Source: Eucommia ulmoides
Taxonomy: Eukaryota; Streptophyta; Magnoliopsida; Garryales; Eucommiaceae
NCBI GenBank assembly: GCA_016647705.1
Contig: CM028330.1
Coordinates: 29,778,649 to 29,842,648 of the forward strand
Length of the DNA: 64,000 bases
Direction of reading: 5' to 3'
Shown: one piece after another, positions 25,076-36,453 of the stretch
Position numbering within the stretch: position 1 is the stretch's first letter
Layout of the letters: the number at the start of each line of letters is the position of its first letter
The notes under the pieces: model-generated
What the model was told of the DNA's origin: nothing
Databases searched by the model: none
The model's input: the letters and a program-made list of their open reading frames with translations, nothing else
Made by a program: the position numbers and the translations under genes

Positions 25076-26622
25076 AAGCAACAATCCTAATAAAAATATG
25101 CAGCAATTAGAAGATATTTTATTTTACATTTGCTTGCAATCAATAATTTTAAAACAACTCAAATTTATTAGATTTCATAATGAAATGAATATTTTACCTT
25201 TAGGTATTCTTGATTAGCCAATTGTGCTAGAAATTTCCTATAAACTTAAAAAATAAAAAACAAATTAGTAAATTTGTTAACTTCATCAAAGAAACTGCGA
25301 AAAGAACATAACCGAAACTGAGAAAACAACAAAAATAAAACAGAAATCTGAGAACATAAATTGGGAATAAAATAGAAATGAGGAACAGAACAAGACAGAA
25401 TGCATGTCCATAGTAGTAGCAATTTCGAAACATAAAATCAGGGTTACCAAATCCATTTTTGAATCAACAATTGTATTTAATACAACTAATCAGAGTTAGG
25501 GATCGAACAAGCCTGAAATTTGGAGTAAAGTAATTATATCTTCTCTTCGATCCAAATTTCTATTCAAACTCAATCAAGTGTATAAGAAAATTAAAAAAAC
25601 ATAAGAGAAAAATAGAGAGAGCACTTACAAGTCTTTCTTACAAGCCTTTCCATCGTCGCGGGGCTGATTCATGTAGTCGTAAATCGATTGGGGTCTTTTT
25701 CCACCGTTGGAGCAGTACTGAGAGCTGAGATGGAGTCACTATCATCTTCACCTGGTAGGATTTTTTATTAGTTTAGTCGGAGGACCCCTAAATTGGTGCC
25801 ATTATATCAGTTTATATCTTTGATTTTGCTCAGTTTTAGTCAGAAAAAGAGAGAAAACCTACATCGATGAAAAATTGTAAAGGGGAGAAAAGAGTACCTG
25901 GGCACGATGATAGCGATGAACGACAATAGTGGGTGATGGCGATGAAATGACGCCGACGAGGTATGGCGCTAGAACGACAATAGAAGAGGGAGAAAAGAAG
26001 AAAGAAGCAGGTGAATCTTAGCTTGGAGTCAAATAAAATTAAGAAGCCCTAAATTGAACCTAAGATTCAACTGGCTGAGATTGGCTTTTTTATTTAGAGT
26101 ACCAACCAGTACTCAATAGAGAATATAAAAGAGAGAGGGATTAGGACATACCTTGTGGAAGAAAGCCATAGCGCTAGAGGAAGATGACGATTGTCGTTCG
26201 ATCTAGGGCTCGATGGCAATGGCGAAGGTGATAGAGAAATCTCAGCAATTTTGAGATTGGGAGAAAGGCTTCGATCAATCGCACACGAGAGAGAGGGAGA
26301 GAGAGAGAGAGAGAGCGGCTTCTAGGGTATGCTAGGGTAGAAAAGGAAGATATGTCGGATTTAAGAGGTAAGGAAAAAGAGGATGGAAGGAAAAAGCGGA
26401 AGGAATTTTTATTATCTCGGTTAAAATCAAAAGTGTAATAAAAACTAATTACATACTGTCACAGTTAATTAAAATTCTGAGATAAAACCTTTTTTTTATC
26501 ACATGTTTTTTTTTTTAAAAATGAGATTAAATATCATGTAAAATTTTATAATCACGGTTTACTAAAAAATCGAGATCAATTATATTTACTAAGCGTGATG
26601 AAAAACTTTTTTTCTTGTAGTG

Positions 26623-27190
26623 AACTAACATGCATTGAGGGATATGAAACTAATTTGATCGTGAAGGCTTTCATAACTGGATTGCGGCCTTATCATTTCC
26701 AAGATTCATTAACAAAGCATTTACTAGTGAAAATAATAGAGATGATAAAAAGGGCAAAGTTGCAGATTAAGTAAGAAGATATAAGAAGAGCCAGAAATGG
26801 GAGATCACTAAATAAAGAAAGTCAAAGTAAAGAGTGGAAGTAAGATCATCCTAAGAAGGAGAAGAATGAAAATCGCAAATATGAAAGATCAAGATATTGA
26901 ACCTCACAGAGAGAACATGAACCAACGCTCCCCGGTTTCAAGGCCCCGATTTCAAGGATTTTAAATGAAACAAAGTCTTTGGACCAGATGAATTTTCCAC
27001 AAAGGATATACATCCGGACAAGAGGAATAAAATGAAATATTGTGGCTACCATCAAGATCATGAGAAAAATACAGATAATTACAGACACCTAAAGACAAAG
27101 ATCAAGCGGTTAACAGAAAATGGGTATTTAACTAATTACCCTGAAGATAGAAACAAGGAGAACAAAAAAAAAAAGAATAAAGAGAGTCCA
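26623..27190 (+). pseudogene. gypsy gag, C-terminal part
   Basis: Gag resumes directly after the CACTA end with ELTCIEGYETNLIVKAFITGL, the conserved gag helix where 'AFxxGL' is expected. Later pieces are HEPTLPGFKAP, then KMKYCGYHQDHEKNTDNYRH and KRLTENGYLTNY. The Y-C-x-x-H-x-D-H...T-x-x-C/Y-R-x-L-K pattern is the zinc-knuckle-like motif of plant gypsy gag; here a Cys has become Tyr. Frames shift at least twice. Confidence 0.75.
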
Positions 27191-27404
27191 TGAATGATGA
27201 ACGTGATAAGATAAGGAAAGAGGATTAAACAAATCAAAGGCTTAATGTGATCTACATGATAAATTACAGCCCATCTCTCACTTGAGAGTCAAACATAGTA
27301 AGAAAAATGAAAGTGAAAGAAGCAGACTTAGAAAGAGAATGTGGAAAAGATTTGGCAATTCAACGAAAGGACAATTCACAGGTCTAATATCTTTTTCTAT
27401 GAAA

Positions 27405-27475
27405 GATATTTAAGGGGTAGTTTAACCCGATGATGATGCATTAGTAGTGATGTTGTGGATTTCAAGTTTCCAAGT
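27405..27475 (+). pseudogene. gypsy protease, left half
   Basis: The frame PDDDALVV followed by a hydrophobic strand matches the segment just before the aspartic protease active site (family pattern HNDALVV). It is cut at 27475 by the 12-kb insertion and resumes at 39561 in the same frame. Confidence 0.75.
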
Positions 27476-27843
27476 AAAAAAAACTACGATTTTTTTTTGC
27501 AACAACATAATAATCGTAGCCAAATGTGTTTGTTGGCTATAAAATTAAAAGTTGTAGCTAAATGTAAGCACCTTTTACTGACAAAATATAAATTTGTAGC
27601 CATATCTATATAATAAATCAGCTCATTTACATTCACAGTCGTCCGATGTCTCTGGATAATCGTAACCGTTGGATGTCTTTTGATATATACAACATCTATA
27701 TACAACACATATCTATATAATATATCTATCTATAATAATAATATACTATTCAACACTTACCATCAAACTTTTTAACACTTACCATCATCTACAGTCCTGT
27801 CCTTGCCTGGCCTGAACCACTGAACCACCGAGCCTTCTTCTCC

Positions 27844-28150
27844 ACTGAACCAGAAATTAGGTTTGTCTCTCTCTCTTCCTCCCTCGCGCTCCCTCTCCAC
27901 TTCCGACGATAGCCATCACCGTCCACTCCCTCTCAGCCTCCTCCGCCATCCCCTCGCCATCGCCACTGCCACCTCCGCTCCATTTCTCTTCTTCTCCACT
28001 GAACCAGAAATTAGGTTCGTCTCTCTCTCTTCCTCCCTCGCGCTCCCTCTCCACTTCCGACGATAGCCATCACCGTCCACTCCCTCTCAGCCTCCTCCGC
28101 CATCCCCTCGCCATCGCCACTGCCGTCTCCGCTCCATTTCGCCGCGATGT
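27844..28150. repeat. ~158-bp tandem duplication in H1
   Basis: The unit starting CCAGAAATTAGGTT at about 27850 is repeated at about 28004 with few changes (for example TTTGTC versus TTCGTC). It consists of C/T-rich sequence resembling a 5' UTR plus a Ser/Pro-rich start. Confidence 0.9.
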
Positions 28151-28200
28151 CATCGCCTCCTCCGTCATCCTTCCTCGCGCTTTCTCCAGACGACGACGGT

Positions 28201-29100
28201 AAGCCTCTTTTTCTCTCTCTCAACCACCACGATTCACAGCTCTTGATTCGATTTTGCAGTAGTTCAAACTAAAAATCTTTGTTTTGAAATTCATTGGTTT
28301 GAATTTGATTTTTTTTAAGGGTTTCTGAAATTAGGGGTTTCTGAAATTAGGGGTTTCGAAACCCTTAAAATTGAAGCGCTCTCTCTATCTCGGTCGTGCT
28401 GCCTGTAAGAAATCACCACCATCATCGCAATCAGGTCACCTTCATCAATGGCATACGCTCCTATCGTTTTTCAGTTTTTCCAGGTTCGTCTTTCTCTCTC
28501 TCCTTCTCCGTCTCTGCTTTTCGTTTTTCAGTTTGTTCAATTTTCAAAACCCTCACTCGATTTGAGTTGATCTGAGTTGGGACACCGATTGTGGCGTTGA
28601 TCTGAGTAGGGACACTGATGGTGGCGTTGGTTTCAACCACCACGATTCACAGCTTTCTCCAGACGACGACGGTAAGCCTCTTTTTCTCTCTCTCAACCAC
28701 CACGATTCACAGCTCTTGATTCGATTTTGCAGTAGTTCAAACTAAAAATCTTTGTTTTGAAATTCATTGGTTTGAATTTGATTTTTTTTAAGGGTTTCTG
28801 AAATTAGGGGTTTCTGAAATTAGGGGTTTCGAAACCCTTAAAATTGAAGCGCTCTCTCTATCTCGGTCGTGCTGCCTGTAAGAAATCACCACCATCATCG
28901 CAATCAGGTCACCTTCATCAATGGCATACGCTCCTATCGTTTTTCAGTTTTTCCAGGTTCGTCTTTCTCTCTCTCCTTCTCCGTCTCTGCTTTTCGTTTT
29001 TCAGTTTGTTCAATTTTCAAAACCCTCACTCGATTTGAGTTGATCTGAGTTGGGACACCGATTGTGGCGTTAATCTGAGTAGGGACACTGATGGTGGTGT
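28201..29100. repeat. ~473-bp tandem duplication in H1
   Basis: 28201-28640 and 28674-29113 are nearly identical, including two identical 64-codon frames (28371-28565 and 28844-29038). Each unit has an exon-like CT-rich start, a GTAAGCCTCTTTTTCTCTC donor-like point and a TTTTGCAG acceptor-like point. Confidence 0.95.
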
Positions 29101-29865
29101 TGGTTTCAAAAACCCTCATTCGATTGGGTACCTCCGCCTCCTGCCTCGCACTCTCGACGACCGTCAATCACCGCAAATCGATTTTTTTCTCCCTCTCGCA
29201 CCAACATTCCGATTTCCCTCAGCAAACGCCGCTGCTTTCAGGTACAATCTCTCTCTTCTCTCTCACTCTCCTTTCACACATTCCAAGTACACTCCTTCAG
29301 TCCTTCTCCATTTGTTCACGCAGGTTCTTCAGTTGCTCTGTTTGATGCTGCTGCTCCAGATTCTTCATTCCTTTACTCCACCAGTTTGTTGCTGCTGCTC
29401 TAGAATCCAGCCAGTTCGTTGCTCTACTCCAGTTCGTTGTTGATCAAAACCTCAGGTATGTGCTCTATTCGTTGCTGCTGTTTTTGTTTATTTAAACCAA
29501 ATTTAGTTCCTTTCAGTGAATAAGCGAGACATAAATGGCATTATGAAAGACATTCCCAGGTATGTGCTCTATTCGTTGCTGCTGTTATTGTTTAGGGAAG
29601 AATTGGGAATGGCATTATGATGTCGCATTTGATACTGCTAAAGCCTGTCTTTTTTGGGCTTCTGCTGATGCTGCTGAAAGTAGCAGGCCTTTGGAGCTTG
29701 CAACAATTAGGTGTCATTGTTTTTAATTTTGATCTACGTAAATGTGATGTTTTATCCCTTAATTTACATGAGGTTCTCTTGCAAATCACAGTGATTGAGT
29801 GTTTATTCTTGAATTTTCATTTGATTGCATAAGGGGATTGAAGCATATAGATATAGAGGCACAGG

Positions 29866-30235
29866 ACTTTAAGTGAATTGATGTGAACTTTAACTTTCTG
29901 TTCCATGTTTCTGTTTCTGTTCTATGTTTCTGTTTCTGTTCCTGCTCCCTATTTCTGATTCTGTTTTTGTTTGTGAAAAAAGTTACACAATTTGATACTC
30001 TGTTACTGTTTCTGTTTTCTTTACCCCCCCAAAAAAATGTTTCTGTTTTCTGTTCCCAAAAAACTGTTTTTGTTTCTGTTTTCTGCACCCAAAGAAAATT
30101 TGGGTTCATAAATTGATGTTCTGTTTCTGTTTAAATTTTTTGTACCTAAAGAACTGTTTTTTTTTTTTTTTTGTTTTTTTTTCAAAAATAAAATAAAAAT
30201 ATGGCTCTGTTTTCATTTCGCAAAAAAAATAGAAC
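29866..30235. repeat. ~390-bp dispersed duplication in H1, first copy
   Basis: Begins AGGACTTTAAGTGAATTG and is repeated almost exactly at 31279-31670. Rich in TTTCTG repeats. The two copies flank the bHLH fragment. Confidence 0.95.
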
Positions 30236-30526
30236 TTCTCTTCAGCATTTTCGTAAATGTGATGTTTTATCCCTTAATTTACATGAGGTTCTCTTACAAA
30301 TCACAGTGATTGAGTGTTTATTCTTGAATTTTCATTTGATTGCATAAGGGGATTGAAGCATATAGACAGGCTATTGCCAGATATAAAGAGATTTCTTCGC
30401 TTGATTTTTTGACATGTAGTTTGCGATTTTGGCGATTTTGGCTTACGATTTCAATTTTGCAATTTCTTCGATATGTAGTTTATCTCTTTGCTACCAATTT
30501 TCTGTTTTGATTATCTCTTGGCAACA

Positions 30527-31193
30527 GGAACAAAGTCACCATAACCAGAGCAGCTATTTTAATGGAAATGAGCTCGGTTTGTTACCGTTAACAGCTAACG
30601 GCGACATGGGTCTAGGGGAGCTTCTGAACCGGGCTGTGAAACTGGATCCGGGTTAGGAAAACGGGTGGTCGGAATTCGGAAACCTTAACGCCGGTGAGGA
30701 AGGCTTGGGTTATGCCGGCGCAACTGGGTTTGAGTTGAATTTCGCTATTTCGAGGACAGCTAGCTGCCCTCCGGTGGTTGCCGCCACCATGGTGGAGCTG
30801 GCAACTAATACCAGAAATTTGTACTCCGCCGTGGGGGGAGAGAGAGAGGGCACCAAGAATAGAAAAAACGACCAGACCCAGAACCTAAAGGTAATTAATT
30901 CATTTTATTTTTTATTTTATCGGCTAATTTCATTGGAAATTGAGGTGAATTTAATGTCTAATTTCAGGTAGTTGAAGAAGAGGAATCTAAAGAAAAGAGG
31001 GTCAAAGAATGCAGTATTCAAGAGGTGGACGATTCCAAAATCACAGAACAGAACAGCAATAATAATAATAACAGCGGCAGCGGCGATACTTCGAAGGAGA
31101 ATTCAAAGGTTTCTGAAGTTCAAAAAACACGACTACATTCACGTTCGAGCACGCCGGGGACAAGCCACGGACAGCCATAGTTTGGCTGAAAGA
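30527..31193 (+). pseudogene. Captured bHLH transcription factor fragment (CIB/bHLH49-like), two exons
   Basis: Exon 1 (30527-30890) follows a GGCAACAG acceptor and encodes LLPLTANGDMGLGELLNRA, a single stop after LDPG, then ENGWSEFGNLNAGEEGLGY and ELNFAISRTASCPPVV, ending at a GTAATT donor. Exon 2 (30968-31193) begins after TTTCAG with [11 protein letters not shown], then [14 protein letters not shown] and, after a one-base frameshift, [20 protein letters not shown]. That is the start of the bHLH basic region of plant CIB/bHLH49/62/74-type factors, nuclear regulators that bind E/G-boxes. Exon 2 ends at GTATGTG exactly where this gene family has an intron, and the rest of the domain is missing. 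Retained introns show genomic, not cDNA, capture. Confidence 0.88.
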
Positions 31194-31278
31194 GTATGTG
31201 TTTTGCCCTATTTTTTCTGTTTATATAGATTCATTTTTGAAATACTTTGTTTTGGGGTCAAATTAGGTGTTTCCAAAC

Positions 31279-31571
31279 AGGACTTTAAGTGAATTGATGT
31301 GAACTTTAACTTTCTGTTCCATGTTTCTGTTTCTGTTCTATGTTTCTGTTTCTGTTCCTGCTCCCTATTTCTGATTCTGTTTTTGTTTGTGAAAAAAGTT
31401 ACACAATTTGATACTCTGTTACTGTTTCTGTTTTCTTTACCCCCCCAAAAAAATGTTTCTGTTTTCTGTTCCCAAAAAACTGTTTTTGTTTCTGTTTTCT
31501 GCACCCAAAGAAAATTTGGGTTCATAAATTGATGTTCTGTTTCTGTTTAAATTTTCTGTACCTAAAGAACT

Positions 31572-31604
<33 letters not shown>

Positions 31605-31670
31605 CAAAAATAAAATAAAAATATGGCTCTGTTTTCATTTCGCAAAAAAAAATAGAACTTCTCTTCAGCA
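31279..31670. repeat. ~390-bp dispersed duplication in H1, second copy
   Basis: Second copy of 29866-30235; differs mainly by an expanded poly-T tract at about 31574-31604. A further piece of the same neighbourhood (29740-29850) is repeated at 30253-30365. Confidence 0.95.
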
Positions 31671-32054
31671 TTTTCGTATGAAAATTCTATGGTTTATTGT
31701 TCGGTCATGATATTAGACATGATTCTCATATATTTTAAATGGATAAATTCCCAATTCTCTAGGTATTTGCCCAAAATACTGTTTCTGAGTTTTCTGTTTT
31801 TGTTTCTGTTCACGATTTTCAGAATAAAGAATCAATACGTTGTGAGAATTAGTTTGGTTTTTTGAACTAGAAAATTTCCCAATTCTCCAGGTATGTTCCC
31901 GAAATACTGTTCTGAATTTCTGTTTCTGTTTTTGTTTCTGAGTTTTCTGTTTCGGTTTTTGAATTTGTACAATAATTATTTCATATCACAATTTGTAGCA
32001 AAAATACTAACTTGATTTGGTGCGAAATTGTTTAATTCCCAATCGACAAATTAA

Positions 32055-32432
32055 TAGTGAGTTGAATATTTTTTACATAATGATACTACCGAAGAGGTTA
32101 AGAAAATATTGGGGAAGAGCCATGGGTAAGTGAAACGCCATCTTAATGTATAAAGGCATTCATTAATTTCGTTGATTGTTGTACGAATTGGGTGAAAAAG
32201 TTCTACATTGTTGGAGATATTATAAGGTAATTAAGTTATCGTTATTTGTTTTAGTAATGTTTGTTTCAGGCACAGATTTGTTGTCTTTGAAAACACGTGT
32301 TAACAATTTAAATTCATTATTGTTTTTTATGTTTGTGGTTGTGGTTACTGACAGTATATTTTATAATGTTTTTTTTTATGTTGGGTCTGTTGATTTTTCT
32401 ACTTAATTGCGTAAGTATTAGGTTTTCTGTTG
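32055..32432 (+). other. H1 copy of the H1/H2 shared module
   Basis: Closely matches 11582-11962 of H2 on the opposite strand, including the 76-residue frame (32176-32406). Homology stops at TTAGGTTTTCT, about 35 bp before the H2 element would end. The hairpin and CTAG of H2 are not present here. Confidence 0.85.
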
Positions 32433-32640
32433 ATTACTCGGTTATGTTCTTAAGTGAATTGTTTATCATCTTTTCAATGAAGGATCATATGCTCTTGAGG
32501 AACCATTCAGTTATATTTTTTTATAATTGTTTGGGTTCAATAAGTCTTGATTTAGTATATTTGAAATTTGAATTCAATTGAGGTTTTTCTTCCTTATTTT
32601 TTTTGGTGATTATAAATTTATATCTTTGCATATTCTACAG

Positions 32641-32758
32641 TTTCAACTAGAGAGAGGCAGTAAACAAGGAAGACTTCCAGGAAGCTGCAAAGTTGAAACC
32701 AGCTATTGCGAAAGCAACATCGAAGGACTGTGTTGCTGAAATTATTTCTCGGTTGGAG
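32641..32758 (+). pseudogene. Captured exon with UVR motif (EXECUTER-like)
   Basis: After a TTCTACAG acceptor the frame reads REAVNKEDFQEAAKLK, then AIAKATSKD and VAEIISRLE, ending at a GAG/GTTTGA donor-like site. The A-V-x-x-E-D-F-x-E-A-A-K-L-K pattern is the UVR motif, a helical hairpin first seen in UvrB and present in plant plastid proteins such as EXECUTER1. A stop codon sits just upstream in this frame, so a base or two has been lost near the exon start. The exact parent gene is inferred, not proven. Confidence 0.6.
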
Positions 32759-32891
32759 GTTTGATCACTTGATTTCCATATCCGATTCGCTGAGATGCTA
32801 AATCTTGGTGAGCCTGTTTTGATCCTAATTATGCTGTGTTCTTTTATGTTATTATTAAAGTTGTTTTGCTTATTTATTTTTTGCATCTTAG

Positions 32892-33377
32892 GGTTGTGAT
32901 CAGCCGTTGATTGTTCGTTGCTGATCCTAAGAGGCCTAGACTTGGCGAATTGAGGTTTGTTTCAATTTTTTATTTTATTTATACTCAATGTTTATGCATA
33001 ATAGTATTATATATATGGTATTTATTTAATAATTTTTTTTATAGGGGTGGTCCTGCATTTGGCGGTCCGGGTTTTGGCCCTCGATTCCAAGCACCAGGTT
33101 TTAGGTATTTTTTTTTAACTTCATTTTTTATTTTTATTTTTCATTAAATGAGATGGTTTTACTTTGGACAGACCGATGCTAAATCTTGGTGAGCCTATGC
33201 ATGGTCGTCTTCCACTACCCAATGCCTGGAATGCTGCTGGGGCACCCCTTCTTGGGAATCAGTTTGTTCCTTCTAGGCCCAGGGATAACATGCCAATGTC
33301 TTCTCCTGTAAGAAATTCTTTCAAGAATCCATCTCCGCCAATTGACTATTGCCGAGGGTTCATCGCTAGCTACACAG
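32892..33377 (+). pseudogene. Captured unknown gene, three exons
   Basis: Exons at 32892-32954, 33045-33104 and 33172-33377 are bounded by AG and GT and can be read in compatible phase. Exon 1, after a stop, gives LFVADPKRPRLGELR. Exon 2 is Gly/Pro-rich, GGPAFGGPGFGPRFQAPGF. Exon 3 is MLNLGEPMHGRLPLPNAW then GNQFVPSRPRDNMP and KNPSPPIDY. The basic KRPRLGELR run and G/P-rich composition suggest a nuclear or RNA-associated protein, but I do not recognise the family. Part of exon 3 (GATGCTAAATCTTGGTGAGC) also occurs at 32793-32815. Confidence 0.6.
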
Positions 33378-36300
33378 GTTCATTTTTTCTGAATAATATT
33401 TTTGTATAATTAGTTTTTTACGATCCTCTCTATTTTGGGGATGAAATAACAATGCATTGGTTGAATTACTGCTGCTAATTTATTATATTTCGCTTCAAAG
33501 AGTCAAATGGGTATTTTCTGCCATTATATGATGTAGGTTTTGATATTTTTTGTTTTTATTTTTATCTTCAGATTAAGATTTTATTTTTTATTTTTTACTC
33601 TTTGAAGCTATGTTCATCTGCTTAGCTAAATGTGTTTTTATTTGCTTATCTGAACTCCAAACATATTAACCTTAAAGATTTGATTGGACGGCAACGGCTC
33701 AAGGTGAAAATAGTAGTTGTTCACCTTGCAATTCGAAGCATCGGGCACCGCGAAAATTTTATATTCTGATTTCTATTTATGTTTTATTTTATATATCTGT
33801 TTTTAACTCTTTCAAGCTCAAAACTAAAGTGTATGTTCATATTTTTATCTGAAATGCGTGTGTTCATCAATTTATGTTCTTTGGATGAAAATTGTTTGAT
33901 GCTATTAGGTGTTCGTCTCCTTCTGTGATCTGTACTGGTTCCGCAATTCCTCAACAAGGTAATCTTTTTTTCTATCTTTTTTATACCCGTACATGTATTT
34001 ATACTAGAAATTTGAAATTAATATTTTTTATAAGGTAGCGTTTGAATGTGTGAAATTGGATTTTTTGAAATGGAATTGAAAATTAATACATGTAAAAGTC
34101 TTTAAATTCTTTAAATTTACAGGTGTTTATATTTGAATTCCCATTTCCAGTTTTTTTGTTGCTAGATTTCTGTTCTAAAATTAATTTTCTAGGATCTATT
34201 TTTCCTAGATTTTTATGTTTCTCTTTCCAGATTTTAGTTTCTATTTTTAGATTTGTTGTAAACCACTTTGAGTTTGTTTCACTTTTATTTTGTATTATAG
34301 ATCACTTATTGTGCTAAAGCAGAAGATTTATGTTCCCATATTTTTTGTTCCACGTTTTATGTTTTGGGAATTACTCGCAGATTTTATGTTTTCATTTCCT
34401 AGATTTTAGAGGGTTTTGTTACTTCACCTTCTAAACTCTAATTTTGTTCATTTCTAATTTTTATGGATGAAATTTGTTCTAAGATGGAGTGTCTTAAAAA
34501 TATGTTTCCTATTTACTATGTTTGGTGTTCTTAAAAATCATAGATAAAAAAAATTAGACTTAGAGCCACTGCTTTAAATCTAATTCTTGAAACTTGAATG
34601 TTAATAATGGTTTAACATGTCCACGTATATTTTTGCGTCAATTTCTATGTATATTGATTGCTTTCTCCTTACAAGTTTTTTGTTCTCAATTTTTTTTCCC
34701 CGCAATGGAAACAGGAAATAAATGGGTTTCTGTTTTTGTTTTTTGTTTTTTGTTTCTGTTTCTATTTTTGTTTCCGTTTCTGTTTCTGTTTTTTGTTTCT
34801 GTTTCTGTTTTTGTTTTTTGTTTCATGTTTTTTGGGGAACAAATGCTGAAATCCGGGAAGAGAAACACTAAACAAATGCCACTAAACAGCTGTGAATTTC
34901 ATTTTGGGAACATAAAAGGTTATACGAAAACCAAAAAAAAATTGGGTTTCCGTTTTGGAACGAAAATATATGGGTTTTGGAAAGTAATCGTTTATAGATT
35001 TCTAACCATGAGTTGACTTATTTATTTGTTTGTCTTAAATATGATTATAATTTAGTTGTCCAGTTGATAATTATTATGTTTGATTTTCACTAGATTCAAA
35101 TATGTGCCACTTCAAATATTGAAGACAAATGGAGAAATCTATAGCTTGACATAGTATAATTAAGGTAAGTTCCAGTAGCCCTGGGTGGTGGGCTCCAGTG
35201 TCCTGGGTGGTGGACTTATATTACTAAATTTATAATGTATATACATAGTTATTATTCGTCGTATTGTTAAATTTCATATTGTAGATTATGGTCTTATTGT
35301 TGTATGATATGATTGTGTTCGTTGTTTTCGTACTTGATTGATATTGGTTGTTTGTCAGTGTTGTGTTATAAAACAGGAGTTGATAATTTCGAATGTCATA
35401 TAAATAGAGGGAGTTATGTTCAATTTTTTTTTTTACATTAATTATTGATCGTCTTCAATATTTGAATAATTTTCAAATATTAGAATGTGTCGTATAAACA
35501 AAGTAAATTATGTCAATATTTTTAATTTTTTTAATGGTGCTTATTTGATAGAGAGCATGGTTGATTCATTGCCCAAACTAGAAGTGTTTATTCGATATGG
35601 AGTATGGCTGATTCATTATCTAAACTAAGCAATATGAATGATATACAAGTGCATCAAATGTCAACAGTAATGTAAACATTGATAGTAATACTAAAAATTC
35701 AAATCTTGGAGGTTTATCTATGCGAAATATGTTGTAAAGTGCATCACTATTATTTTGTGTTATGTTTTTTTTACATCACATATTTTCTTTCAATGCTATT
35801 TTAAATGTTATTTGAATAAATTTATTTTCTTCAGAAAACTATATTACATATATAGATTTTTATTTTATTCCACACGTCATTATGATTTTATTTTGATTTT
35901 CAGGTTGCAACACCATTAATGTGACATGGATGCTTGAATTCTAAGCAGAACAATTGATCAAGTATGTTTTATCTTACAATTTAATCGATCGTCGTTAATT
36001 AATCAAGGATTTCTAAATATGGGTTTTTAGTTTTTGAATTATTGGTGTAATATTGTTTATTCTTTTTCAATTAGGTATTTTTTTTTTCCAATTGTTTGAT
36101 GGTCAATTTGATACTTTATTTGAGGTTTTGTAATTGCCGAACATTGAAAATCTTTTAGACGTTGAACCTTTTAGCGTTGACAATTTTGCTATTTCTCATG
36201 TTTAGAATTAGAAGAGATAATCATCATTCATTGACAACAATCATATTAACATATGTCCATTTTCCAGTGTGTACTTCTCAAATTATTCATCTAAATTTTT

Positions 36301-36421
36301 TATTATAAACCTCCGAACTACTAAAAGGGGTCTAATTTTAACGGTGTACTTTTAACTTTATATTCTGGAAATTGTTAGTTACTATAGATGCTATGATAAA
36401 TTAGATGCTGAATATTTTACA
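33378..36421 (+). other. H1 right part, T-rich filler without supported gene
   Basis: AT/T-rich, with TTTCTG-type low-complexity DNA at 34720-34830. Open frames at 34594-35016 derive from that repeat. No domain seen. Confidence 0.4.
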
Positions 36422-36453
36422 CCCGTGCCTTCAGGCACGGGGTTATACACTAG
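36422..36453 (+). terminator. Helitron H1 3' terminal hairpin and CTAG
   Basis: CCCGTGCCT and AGGCACGGG form a perfect 9-bp stem with a 2-base loop; CTAG follows after 8 bases. In Helitrons this structure signals the end of rolling-circle transfer. The H2 and H3 ends are weaker variants. Confidence 0.9.

Larger units (their letters stand above)
22432..26622 (-). mobile_element. CACTA-type element, right part, with captured gene pieces
   Basis: The right end, TTCTTGTAGTG (26612-26622), is the reverse complement of the canonical CACTACAAGAA terminus. It is preceded by over 200 bp of short subterminal words ('atctcggtt', 'cacagttaatt', 'gagataaa', 'atcacgg'). Beyond 26622 the gypsy gag resumes. 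The left terminus is missing: the copia LTR abuts at 22431 and a deletion lies at about 17580. The interior holds MORC-like exon sequence on the minus strand, (TTTCTG)-like DNA, GC-rich possible 5' exon pieces at 25620-26330 and an Athila-like LTR. No transposase remains. Confidence 0.6.
27605..36453 (+). mobile_element. Helitron H1 (8849 bp) with captured genes
   Basis: The 5' end TCTATATAATAAATCAGC follows host A (27604). The 3' end is a 9-bp stem hairpin (36422-36430 with 36433-36441), then GTTATACA and CTAG (36450-36453), followed by host T. This is textbook Helitron A/T insertion without target duplication. There is no Rep/helicase domain. Contents from left to right: CT-rich leader with tandem duplications, a bHLH gene fragment, a 390-bp internal duplication, the H2-like module, a UVR exon, three exons of an unknown gene, and T-rich filler. 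Confidence 0.9.

Noticed and set aside
34594..35016. 140-residue frame in H1
   Set aside because: Its core is a (Phe-Leu/Cys)n run from TTTCTG repeats.
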